Shown here in pieces: positions 1-5,902 of a stretch of DNA of 14,028 bases (within the stretch, counting starts at the first letter, position 1; every line of letters starts with the position of its first letter). The DNA comes from Actinomycetes bacterium (lineage in GTDB: Bacteria; Actinomycetota; Thermoleophilia; Gaiellales; Gaiellaceae), in assembly GCA_025350775.1 (NCBI GenBank), contig JANXXF010000119.1, positions 1 through 14,028 on the forward strand, read 5' to 3'. A program made the position numbers and the translations under genes. The notes under the pieces were generated by a model that saw nothing but the letters and a program-made list of their open reading frames with translations, made no database searches and was not told the DNA's origin.

Positions 1-942
1 ACGCTCGTCGCTCCAGGCGACCACCGAGGCGCGCTGCACGAACTCCTGCGGCGCCGTGCCGATCGTCGGCCGGAAGGCGCGCATGGTGGCGATCACCTCG
101 GGGTCGCCGGCGATGAACCCGGAGCGGTAGCCGGTCATCGAGGAGCGCTTGCTGAGCGTGTTGAAGACGACGATGTTGGCGAGCGGGCGGGAGGGGGCGG
201 CAGCGGCGGCGCCGTTGCCCGCGGCCGCTCCCGGTCCGGTGGCGGCCGCGCCGGGCGGGGCCGGGCCGTCGGCCACCTCGAGCGCCGAGGCCGTCGGGCC
301 GTCGAACCACAGCTCGCTGTACGCCTCGTCGGAGCACAGCAGGAAGTCGTGCTCGCGCGCCCGCCGCGCCAGCTCCTCGTAGAAGGAGAGCGGCGCCACG
401 GCGCCCGTCGGGTTGTTGGGGTAGTTGACCCAGAACAGCGAGATGCGCGGCCACTCCGCGGCCGGGATCGCGTCCAGGTCGGGTAGGAAGCCGTTGCGCT
501 CCAGCAGCGGCAGCCGCAGGACGCGGGCGCCCGCGAACAGCGCCCCGCGCTCGCCCACCGGGTAGCCGGGCTCGGTGACGACGACGGTGTCCTTGCCGCT
601 CGCCACGTCGACGGTGGCAAGTGCGAACGAGAAGATCGCCTCCTTCGAGCCGTACGTCGGCACGACCTGCGTGGCCGGGTCGATCGCCGTGCCGAAGCGC
701 CGCCCGACCCAGGCTGCGATCGCCTCGCGCAGCTCCGGCAGCCCCGCCGACAGCGGATAGCTGGACGACTCGCGCAGGCCGTCCACGAGGGCCTGGCGGA
801 TGATCGGGTCGGTTGGCTCCTGCGGATCGCCGATGCCGAAGTCGATCAGCACGACGCCGGCCTCGCGCACCTTGCGCTTCGCGTCCTCGAGACGCGAGAA
901 CGGGTAGATCGCCATGGCGGCCAGCGTGGGGGAGGCGCGCAC
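1..942 (-). CDS. dapC: Succinyldiaminopimelate aminotransferase, C-terminus cut by window edge
   Basis: PLP-dependent fold-type I aminotransferase that by family makes N-succinyl-LL-2,6-diaminopimelate from its keto precursor, in the lysine/peptidoglycan pathway. 314 residues are visible; roughly the last 70-80 should lie left of the window. Visible motifs include IDFGIGDPQEP near residue 36, the substrate/PLP loop PTYGSKEA, VNYPNNPTG, SDEAYSEL, and the Schiff-base lysine K265 in SKRSSMTGYRSGF. The last motif is typical of actinobacterial DapC. An Ala/Gly/Pro-rich insert of about 30 residues (about 223-253) sits between the DEAY strand and the lysine. Start: GTG at 942, 10 bases after the dapE stop; ATG at 915 is an in-frame alternative and neither has a good Shine-Dalgarno. 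It lies downstream of dapE, which acts on its product. A different acyl-DAP or LL-DAP aminotransferase cannot be fully excluded, but the dapE neighbour favours DapC. Confidence 0.88.
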   Translation of the reverse strand, partial: MRASPTLAAMAIYPFSRLEDAKRKVREAGVVLIDFGIGDPQEPTDPIIRQALVDGLRESSSYPLSAGLPELREAIAAWVGRRFGTAIDPATQVVPTYGSKEAIFSFALATVDVASGKDTVVVTEPGYPVGERGALFAGARVLRLPLLERNGFLPDLDAIPAAEWPRISLFWVNYPNNPTGAVAPLSFYEELARRAREHDFLLCSDEAYSELWFDGPTASALEVADGPAPPGAAATGPGAAAGNGAAAAAPSRPLANIVVFNTLSKRSSMTGYRSGFIAGDPEVIATMRAFRPTIGTAPQEFVQRASVVAWSDER

Positions 943-949
943 GCCGGTC

Positions 950-955
950 AGCCTA
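950..955 (-). promoter_or_regulatory. Possible internal -10 element before dapC
   Basis: Minus-strand TAGGCT overlaps the dapE stop codon TAG and lies 7 bases before the dapC GTG. The spacing fits a leaderless start inside the operon. Because the TAG is already needed as a stop codon, chance is a serious alternative. Confidence 0.22.
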
Positions 956-2035
956 CGCCGACTCCGTCAGGAACCGGGCAATCGCATCGAAGGTGCGCAC
1001 CAGCTCGCGCGTCTCGACCTGCTCGTCGCGACGGTGCGCGTAGCGCGTCGCGCCTGGCCCCAGGTTCACCGCGTCCAGGCCCGCATCCGAGAACTCGGCG
1101 ACCGGTGTCCAGGCCTGCTTCGGCAGGATCTCATAGCCGCCCGCCGTGCACAGCCGGCGCACGAGCGGCGTCTCGGCCGCGACCCGCGCCGGAGACGAGT
1201 TCGAGAGCACCGCGAGCTCGCCGCCGGTGGGCGCCACCAGCGCGCGCAGGCGCGCCTCGGCCTGCTCGCGCGTCTTGTCCGGCGCGTAGCGGTAGTTGAG
1301 CCGGGCCGAGGCCAGCTCGGGGATGACGTTGTCGGCGACGCCGCCGGCGAAGCGCGTCACCGACAGCACCTCGTAGAACGGCAGCCCGGCGACGACGACC
1401 TCCTCGCGCGGCAGCGACGTGATGTGCGCGAGCCCCTCGACCGCACGGCCGATCGCGTTGACGCCGGTCCACGGCCGTGCCGAGTGGGCGGCCTCACCGT
1501 GGAAGACGAGGTCGGCGTTGATGTTGCCGAGGCAGCCGGCCTGCACCGTGTTGTCGGTCGGCTCCATCACGATCGCGAGGTCGGCCTCGCGGGCGCGCGC
1601 GCACGACTCGAAAAACGCGGGCAGCGGGCTCTCCGACTGCGCGAGCTCCTCGCGCGCGAAGAACAGCAGGCCCAGGTCGACCTCGGGCTCGATCTCCTCG
1701 GCCGCGAGCCAGCGGGCGATCTCGATCATCACGGCCAGGCCGCTCTTCATGTCGGTGGAGCCGAGCCCGTGCACGCTGCCGCCCTCGCGCCGGCCGGGGA
1801 AGTTGCCCTGCGGCGGGACGGTGTCGAGGTGCCCGGCGAGCACCACGAACGGCCGGCCCTCGCGGCGCGGCGTGACGAACAGCATCGCGTCCTCGGTGAG
1901 GTACTCGACCGCGAACGGCGGCCGCGGGATGAGCTTCAGCACGTGGGTGTGCAGCGCAGCCTCGTCACGGCTAACCGACGGGATGTCGACCAACTCGAGG
2001 GTGCGCATGGCGAGGATGTGCTCGAGGTCGCTCAC
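953..2035 (-). CDS. dapE: Succinyl-diaminopimelate desuccinylase
   Basis: M20-family dinuclear zinc amidohydrolase, cytoplasmic, that removes succinate from N-succinyl-LL-DAP to give LL-DAP for lysine and peptidoglycan. 360 residues, close to the usual 350-380. Metal and catalytic motifs are in order: H69 and D71 in LAGHLDTVPP, D95 in GSTDMKSGLA, the E129-E130 pair in FFAREELAQ, E158 in VMEPTDN, and H334 in AHRRDEQVE near the C-terminus. The open frame continues far upstream through hflX antisense. The homology begins at the GTG at 2035 (VSDLEHIL), where a TANNNT hexamer lies exactly 6 bases upstream; an internal ATG ten codons in is the alternative. It is first in a dapE-dapC unit, divergent from hflX across a 54-base gap. 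A related acyl-amino-acid deacylase is possible, but the dapC neighbour supports DapE. Confidence 0.9.
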   Translation of the reverse strand: MSDLEHILAMRTLELVDIPSVSRDEAALHTHVLKLIPRPPFAVEYLTEDAMLFVTPRREGRPFVVLAGHLDTVPPQGNFPGRREGGSVHGLGSTDMKSGLAVMIEIARWLAAEEIEPEVDLGLLFFAREELAQSESPLPAFFESCARAREADLAIVMEPTDNTVQAGCLGNINADLVFHGEAAHSARPWTGVNAIGRAVEGLAHITSLPREEVVVAGLPFYEVLSVTRFAGGVADNVIPELASARLNYRYAPDKTREQAEARLRALVAPTGGELAVLSNSSPARVAAETPLVRRLCTAGGYEILPKQAWTPVAEFSDAGLDAVNLGPGATRYAHRRDEQVETRELVRTFDAIARFLTESA

Positions 2036-2041
2036 ACAGCG

Positions 2042-2047
2042 AGCGTA
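2042..2047 (-). promoter_or_regulatory. Candidate -10 element of leaderless dapE promoter
   Basis: Minus-strand TACGCT is followed by exactly 6 bases (CGCTGT) and then the GTG start of dapE. This puts the expected transcription start on the first base of the start codon. No Shine-Dalgarno-like sequence is visible upstream, and no -35 consensus is obvious. Confidence 0.5.
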
Positions 2048-2076
2048 CCGCGCGGGGCGTCCCCGCTGCCGCCAGT

Positions 2077-2082
2077 CATACT
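2077..2082 (+). promoter_or_regulatory. Candidate -10 element of hflX promoter
   Basis: CATACT lies 7 bases upstream of the hflX GTG in the 54-base divergent gap with dapE. It matches NANNNT but not TANNNT. There is no Shine-Dalgarno before hflX, so a leaderless transcript would fit. The two divergent -10 candidates are only about 30 bases apart, so the promoters may interfere. Confidence 0.35.
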
Positions 2083-2089
2083 GAGCTGT

Positions 2090-3388
2090 GTGAGCCCGCA
2101 CCATCCCGATCCCTCGCCGGGCGCCGAGTCCGAGCGCGGGTTCGCCATCGCCGTGCTCGCCTCCGGCGTCGACGCTGACGAGGAGCTCGCCGAGCTCTAC
2201 GAGCTTGCGCGCACCTCGGGCGTCACGATCATCGGCCGGCTCGTGCAGCACCGTGACCAGCCGGACGCCCGCACGTATCTCGGCAAGGGCAAGCTCGAAG
2301 AGCTGAAGCTCGCCTACAAGGACTCGGGCGCCGAGGTGCTGATCGCCGACGACGAGCTGAGCCCCACCCAGCAGCGCCGCATCGAGAACGAGCTCGAGAC
2401 CCGCGTCATCGACCGCACGCAGCTGATCCTCGACATCTTCGCGCAGCACGCAGTGAGCGCCGAGGGCAAGCTCCAGGTCGAGCTCGCCCAGCTCGACTAC
2501 AACCTCCCGCGCATGCGCGGCATGTGGCAGCACCTCGAGCGGCTCGGCGGCGGCGTCGGCACCCGAGGCCCCGGCGAGACGCAGCTGGAGACCGACCGGC
2601 GGATGGCACGCCGCCGCATCTCGCTGCTGCGCCAGCGCCTCGACGGGCTCAGCCGCCAGCGCGACACGCGCCGCAAGCAGCGCAGCCGCTCCGACATCCC
2701 GACCGTTGCGCTGGCCGGGTACACCAACGTCGGCAAGTCGACGCTCCTGAACGCGCTCACGGACGCCCAGGTGTCGGTGAAGGACCGCCTGTTCGAGACG
2801 CTCGACCCGACGACGCGCGGCTTTATCCACCTGGGCCGGCGCTACCTCGTGACCGACACCGTCGGCTTCGTCCGGCGGCTGCCACACCAGCTGGTCGAGG
2901 GCTTCGCGGCCACCCTCGAGGAGACGCTCGTCGCCGACTACGTGCTGCACGTCATCGACGCCTCGGCGTCGCCCGAGCGGCTCGACGAGATGGTGGCGGC
3001 CGTGAACGCCGTCCTGCACGAGATCGGCGCCGACGACCTGCCGATCGAGATCATCGTCAACAAGATCGACATGGTCGACCCGATGCGCCGCCGCGACCTC
3101 GCGAACCGCTTCCCCGAGTCGCTCCAGATCTCGGCGGCCACGGGCGAGGGGCTCGCCGAGCTGAAGACGCGCATCGCCGACCGCTTCGCCGACCGCTTCG
3201 TCGCCGTCGACCTGCTCGTCCCCTACGACCAGGGCGCGGTGCTGTCGGCGCTCTACGCGCTGGGCGCGCCGATCACGAGCCGTGAGGACACCGCCGAGGG
3301 CGTGCTGGTGCGCGCGCAGCTGCCCGAGCGCGAGGTGCGCCGCTATGCGCCGTTCCTTGTCGCCGAGGCGCGCGAGGCGGCGGTGTGA
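2090..3388 (+). CDS. hflX: Ribosome-associated GTPase HflX
   Basis: OBG-HflX superfamily GTPase. HflX binds the large ribosomal subunit and splits stalled ribosomes, chiefly under heat or antibiotic stress (family knowledge). 432 residues, about the same as E. coli HflX. The N-terminal HflX domain (about 1-150) contains ARTYLGKGKLEEL. It is followed by a coiled, Arg-rich linker starting with the Gly-rich GGGVGTRGPGETQLETDRR near 153-171. The G domain has G1 GYTNVGKST (210-218), G2 within FETLDPTTR, G3 DTVGF (256-260), G4 NKID (324-327) and G5-like SAAT. All nucleotide-binding residues are present. The frame is open far upstream, but homology starts near the GTG at 2090; a leaderless-type -10 candidate precedes it. 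The stop overlaps the dut start by 4 bases. Confidence 0.95.
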   Translation: MSPHHPDPSPGAESERGFAIAVLASGVDADEELAELYELARTSGVTIIGRLVQHRDQPDARTYLGKGKLEELKLAYKDSGAEVLIADDELSPTQQRRIENELETRVIDRTQLILDIFAQHAVSAEGKLQVELAQLDYNLPRMRGMWQHLERLGGGVGTRGPGETQLETDRRMARRRISLLRQRLDGLSRQRDTRRKQRSRSDIPTVALAGYTNVGKSTLLNALTDAQVSVKDRLFETLDPTTRGFIHLGRRYLVTDTVGFVRRLPHQLVEGFAATLEETLVADYVLHVIDASASPERLDEMVAAVNAVLHEIGADDLPIEIIVNKIDMVDPMRRRDLANRFPESLQISAATGEGLAELKTRIADRFADRFVAVDLLVPYDQGAVLSALYALGAPITSREDTAEGVLVRAQLPEREVRRYAPFLVAEAREAAV

Positions 3389-3816
3389 ACCTGCCGATCA
3401 AGCGGCTGCGGCCGGACGCCGTCGTCCCCGAGCGCGCCTATGCCGGCGACGCGGGCCTCGATCTGGCCGCCTGCGACCGGGTCGAGCTGGCGCCGGGCCA
3501 GCGCGCCCTCGTCGGCACCGGGCTCGCGGTCGCCATCCCGGAGGGTCACGCCGGGTTCGTCCAGCCGCGCTCCGGCCTGGCCGCGAAGCACGGCATCACG
3601 ATCGTCAACAGTCCCGGCCTGATCGACGCTGGCTACCGGGGCGAGCTGAAGGTCGCGCTGCTCAACACCGACGCGCGCACCACCTTCGTCGTCGAGCCGG
3701 GGATGCGCATCGCGCAGCTCGTCGTGCTGGCAGTGCCGCCGGTCGCGCCGTTCGAGGTCGACGAGCTGCCGGCCAGCGACCGCGGTGCCGACGGCTTCGG
3801 CTCGTCGGGGAGCTGA
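3385..3816 (+). CDS. dut: Deoxyuridine 5'-triphosphate nucleotidohydrolase (dUTPase)
   Basis: Hydrolyses dUTP to dUMP and pyrophosphate, keeping uracil out of DNA and feeding dTMP synthesis; trimeric and cytoplasmic. At 143 residues it has the usual length of trimeric bacterial dUTPase, and all five motifs are visible in order: AGDAGLDL (catalytic-metal region), PRSGLA, the uridine-binding hairpin GLIDAGYRGELKV with its catalytic Asp, RIAQLV, and the C-terminal P-loop-like GADGFGSSG that closes over the nucleotide. The last motif has SS where many members have ST. The GTG start at 3385 overlaps the hflX TGA in a GTGA, indicating translational coupling. dCTP deaminase is less likely because of the PRSGLA and C-terminal glycine motif. 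Confidence 0.95.
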   Translation: MNLPIKRLRPDAVVPERAYAGDAGLDLAACDRVELAPGQRALVGTGLAVAIPEGHAGFVQPRSGLAAKHGITIVNSPGLIDAGYRGELKVALLNTDARTTFVVEPGMRIAQLVVLAVPPVAPFEVDELPASDRGADGFGSSGS

Positions 3817-3826
3817 GCGCGCGCCC

Positions 3827-4285
3827 ATGACCGCCGAGCCGCGCCTCCGCGTCTCCGCGCTGCTGCGCTGGAAGGGGCGGCTCCTGCTGATCCGCCACGA
3901 GAAGGGGGGCCGCGAGGCGTGGCTGCTGCCCGGTGGCGGGGTCGCGGCGGGGGAGAGCCTGATCGACGCCCTTCGGCGCGAGCTGGCCGAGGAGGTCGGG
4001 CTGGTGGACGACCTCAGCTTCGAGGGCCCGGTGGCGATCGTCGAGTCGATCCCGCCGGAACGGACGGCGCCCGGCAAGCACGTCGTGCACATCGTGTTCG
4101 CCGCCGACCTCGGCGACCGCTCGCTGGAGGGCGTCAGCTCCGTCGACGTCGCCGTGCGTGGGCACCGTCTGTTCGACCCCGAGGAGCTCGACGAGATCGT
4201 TGTGCATCCGCCGATCCAGCGTTTCCTGCAGCGCTGGCGGCCCGGCGATCCGAGCACATATCTCGGCCGCCTCTGGGTGCCGTAG
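3827..4285 (+). CDS. Nudix hydrolase
   Basis: Nudix pyrophosphohydrolase of unknown substrate, likely an (oxidised) nucleotide or other nucleoside-diphosphate derivative. 152 residues, nearly all one Nudix domain. The Nudix box matches GX5EX7REUXEEXGU exactly: it starts at the last glycine of LLPGGG, has its first Glu in VAAGES, and ends with RRELAEEVGLV, so all metal-binding glutamates are present. The C-terminal segment PGDPSTYLGRLWVP is often seen in actinobacterial single-domain Nudix proteins. The ATG at 3827 is 10 bases after the dut stop; a longer in-frame start at 3785 would overlap dut and adds a basic stretch unlike the family. A GGGGAG lies about 15 bases upstream, too far for an ideal Shine-Dalgarno. 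Position after dut suggests a nucleotide-pool cleaning role (inference). Confidence 0.88.
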   Translation: MTAEPRLRVSALLRWKGRLLLIRHEKGGREAWLLPGGGVAAGESLIDALRRELAEEVGLVDDLSFEGPVAIVESIPPERTAPGKHVVHIVFAADLGDRSLEGVSSVDVAVRGHRLFDPEELDEIVVHPPIQRFLQRWRPGDPSTYLGRLWVP

Positions 4286-4329
4286 GCGCCCGGCCGTTCC
4301 GTAGAACTCCGCAGGGAGATCAGCGCCCC

Positions 4330-4345
4330 GCCGGATGTGACCGGC
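4330..4345 (+). terminator. Small hairpin after the hflX-dut-Nudix unit
   Basis: GCCGG, loop ATGTGA, CCGGC: a perfect 5-bp stem 45 bases after the Nudix stop. No U-run follows, so it is at best a weak intrinsic terminator or a 3'-end stabiliser; such short GC stems also occur by chance here. Confidence 0.2.
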
Positions 4346-4373
4346 AGTGCCGTCCCTGGATGATTGAGGGGCA

Positions 4374-4523
4374 ATGCAGACCGCGACGTTCCCCCTGCAC
4401 TCCGCCTACCTGCTCCTCCGGCAGAGCGCTCACGCTGTCGCGTGCCCGGGGCTGTTCTGCACATCGTGGTGGTGTCGGCCGTCGTGGCCGGTGAATGTCA
4501 ACGCTAAGGAGGAGGGATTCTGA
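4374..4523 (+). CDS. Possible 49-residue leader ORF before usp
   Basis: An ATG with GAGGGG just upstream opens a 49-codon frame whose TGA overlaps the usp ATG as TGATG, an arrangement typical of translational coupling. The peptide (starting MQTATFPLHSAYLLLRQSAH) has three cysteines and three tryptophans in its second half and resembles no family I recognise. Its last codons run through the usp Shine-Dalgarno, so translation could control access to it. The amino-acid make-up looks more like untranslated DNA than a conserved protein, and the strong usp ribosome site makes coupling unnecessary. It is listed because the stop/start overlap is exact; it may well not be a gene. Confidence 0.2.
   Translation: MQTATFPLHSAYLLLRQSAHAVACPGLFCTSWWCRPSWPVNVNAKEEGF
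4506..4515 (+). promoter_or_regulatory. Strong Shine-Dalgarno of usp
   Basis: AAGGAGGAGG ends 7 bases before the ATG at 4523, the strongest ribosome binding site in the window, and it fixes the usp start. A small hairpin (CGGCC, loop GTCGT, GGCCG, 4476-4490) lies just upstream. Usp is therefore expected to be made from a leadered mRNA, unlike several neighbours. Confidence 0.75.
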
Positions 4524-4963
4524 TGGGCATCATCGTTGTCGGAATCGATGGCTCGGCCGGCTCGCAGGCGGCGCTCCGCTTTGCGGCTGCCGAGGCGAGG
4601 CTGCGCAAGGCGAAGTTGAGGCTCGTCGCTGCGTGGTCGCTCACGTACGTTGCTGCTCCGATCGGCATGATGGCGCCGATCGACGACGCGCTTCTGCCCG
4701 AGCTGCAGAGGAACGCGCGCGCCGTCATCGACCATGCGGTTGCCGAAGTGCTCGGCGATGCGACGGACATCGAGATCGAGAAGACGATCGCCGAGGGCTC
4801 GCCGGCGCAGGTGCTCGTCGATGCCGCCCAGGGCGCCGACCTGCTCATCGTGGGGACGCGCGGCCACGGTGGCTTCGCCGGGCTGCTGCTCGGTTCGGTG
4901 AGCCAGCAGATCGCCCATCACGCGCCCTGCCCGATCGTCATCGTACCCAGGGCGAAGGCCTGA
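4523..4963 (+). CDS. UspA-family universal stress protein
   Basis: Single-domain universal stress protein, 146 residues, the usual length. Usp proteins are cytoplasmic dimers linked to survival in starvation, hypoxia or other stress. The ATP-binding signature G-x2-G-x9-G-S/T is complete: G111 and G114 in GTRGHGG, then G124-S125 in LLGSVSQ, followed by HHAPCPIVIV. The N-terminal strand IIVVGIDGSAGS with its Asp is also typical. It should belong to the ATP-binding class. The stop is separated by one base from the ATG of the downstream sigma factor, so the two are almost certainly co-transcribed and co-translated. Third positions are somewhat less G/C-rich than in hflX or dut (several GTT, GCT and CTT codons, three AGG in the first 65 codons), which may reflect lower expression or a different history. 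Confidence 0.93.
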   Translation: MGIIVVGIDGSAGSQAALRFAAAEARLRKAKLRLVAAWSLTYVAAPIGMMAPIDDALLPELQRNARAVIDHAVAEVLGDATDIEIEKTIAEGSPAQVLVDAAQGADLLIVGTRGHGGFAGLLLGSVSQQIAHHAPCPIVIVPRAKA

Positions 4964-4964
4964 G

Positions 4965-5882
4965 ATGAGCGCGCTCCCCGCAAACTACCTCGACGAGGTC
5001 GACGAGCTGGAATCGGCTGATGACGTTGACGAGGGCAAAGAAGTCGAGCAGGAGGCGGTCGGCCACGAGCCGGGCGTCGAGGGCTCCGAGGACATCCTGC
5101 GGCTGTTCCTGAACGAGCTGTCGAAGCGCCGCCTGCTCACTGCCTCCGAGGAGGTTGCGCTCGCCAAGCGCATCGAGCGCGGTGACGCCGCCGCCAAGCA
5201 GCGCATGATCGAGTCGAACCTGCGGCTCGTGGTCTCGATCGCCAAGGGCTACCGCGGCCTGGGCGTGCCGTTCCTGGACCTGATCCAGGAAGGGGCGATC
5301 GGGCTGAACCGGGCCGTCGAGAAGTTCGACTGGCGGCGCGGCTACAAGTTCTCGACGTACGCGACGTGGTGGATCCGACAGGCGATCCAGCGCGGCGTCA
5401 CCAACCAGAGCCGCACGATCCGACTACCCATCCATGTCGCCGAGCGGCAGCATCGGCTGACGCGCCTGTCGGCGTCGCTCGAGGCCGAGCTGGGACGCGA
5501 GCCGACCCGCGAGGAGCTCGTTGACGCGTCCGGCATCCGGCTGCGACACGTTGACGAGGCGCTGGGGGCTGCGCGCACGGCGGTGTCGCTCAACCAGTCG
5601 CTCGGTGGCGACGACGACTCGGAGTTCGCCGAGGTGCTCGCCGACCCGATCTGCGGCGACCCGGCGATCGAGGTCGTCGATCGTATGCAGCGGGCCGAGG
5701 TGCTCGCCGAGCTCTCGCGGCTCCCCGACCGCGAGCGGCGGATCATCGAGTTGCACTTCGGGCTGGGCGGCGACCCATGCACTCTGGCCCAGATCGGCAG
5801 CGAGCTCGGACTGGCACGCGAGCGGGTGCGGCAGATCGAGATCCAGGCGCTCGACCGCCTGGGTCGCGCGGTGGGGGCCTGA
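4965..5882 (+). CDS. RpoD-like sigma-70 factor (group 2), paralogue 1
   Basis: Directs RNA polymerase to promoters. 305 residues, without the N-terminal region 1.1 of a primary sigma; the first 40 residues are acidic and low-complexity. Region 1.2 is about 41-75, and region 2 is about 80-160 with the hallmark QEGAIGLNRAVEKFDW and FSTYATWWIRQAIQ. Region 3 is about 160-235, and region 4 is about 245-300 with the helix-turn-helix LAQIGSELGLARERVRQIE. At the place of E. coli sigma-70 Q437/T440 (-10 recognition) it has Q and Q. Start: ATG at 4965, one base after the usp stop. No anti-sigma gene is nearby, so control is probably at transcription or protein turnover. A Lon-family protease follows 20 bases downstream. 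General-stress or stationary-phase sigma is a plausible role, by context only. Confidence 0.9.
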   Translation: MSALPANYLDEVDELESADDVDEGKEVEQEAVGHEPGVEGSEDILRLFLNELSKRRLLTASEEVALAKRIERGDAAAKQRMIESNLRLVVSIAKGYRGLGVPFLDLIQEGAIGLNRAVEKFDWRRGYKFSTYATWWIRQAIQRGVTNQSRTIRLPIHVAERQHRLTRLSASLEAELGREPTREELVDASGIRLRHVDEALGAARTAVSLNQSLGGDDDSEFAEVLADPICGDPAIEVVDRMQRAEVLAELSRLPDRERRIIELHFGLGGDPCTLAQIGSELGLARERVRQIEIQALDRLGRAVGA

Positions 5883-5890
5883 CCGGCACG

Positions 5891-5896
5891 TAGGAT
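5891..5896 (+). promoter_or_regulatory. Candidate -10 element of leaderless lonC-like gene
   Basis: TAGGAT is followed by exactly 6 bases (TGCATC) and then the ATG at 5903. It lies in the 20-base gap after the sigma gene. No Shine-Dalgarno is present, so the protease could be transcribed on its own as a leaderless mRNA besides read-through from usp-sigma. Confidence 0.5.
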
Positions 5897-5902
5897 TGCA
5901 TC

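Noticed and set aside
914..2089. Long plus-strand extension upstream of hflX
   Set aside because: It is the antisense of dapE with Arg/Ala/Gly-rich composition and no HflX homology; the domain starts near 2090.
953..3019. A 688-codon minus-strand frame joining hflX antisense sequence to dapE
   Set aside because: Only the part from 2035 on has DapE homology; the upstream part is Arg/Leu/Glu-rich antisense of hflX, an effect of high GC.
2090..4285. hflX-dut-Nudix as a defence or phage module
   Set aside because: All three are standard housekeeping proteins with complete motifs; dUTPase and Nudix fit nucleotide-pool cleaning and no defence gene accompanies them.
4286..4522. Riboswitch or structured RNA before usp
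   Set aside because: Only two short 5-bp stems are visible and no known riboswitch core; it remains plain intergenic sequence with a possible small frame.
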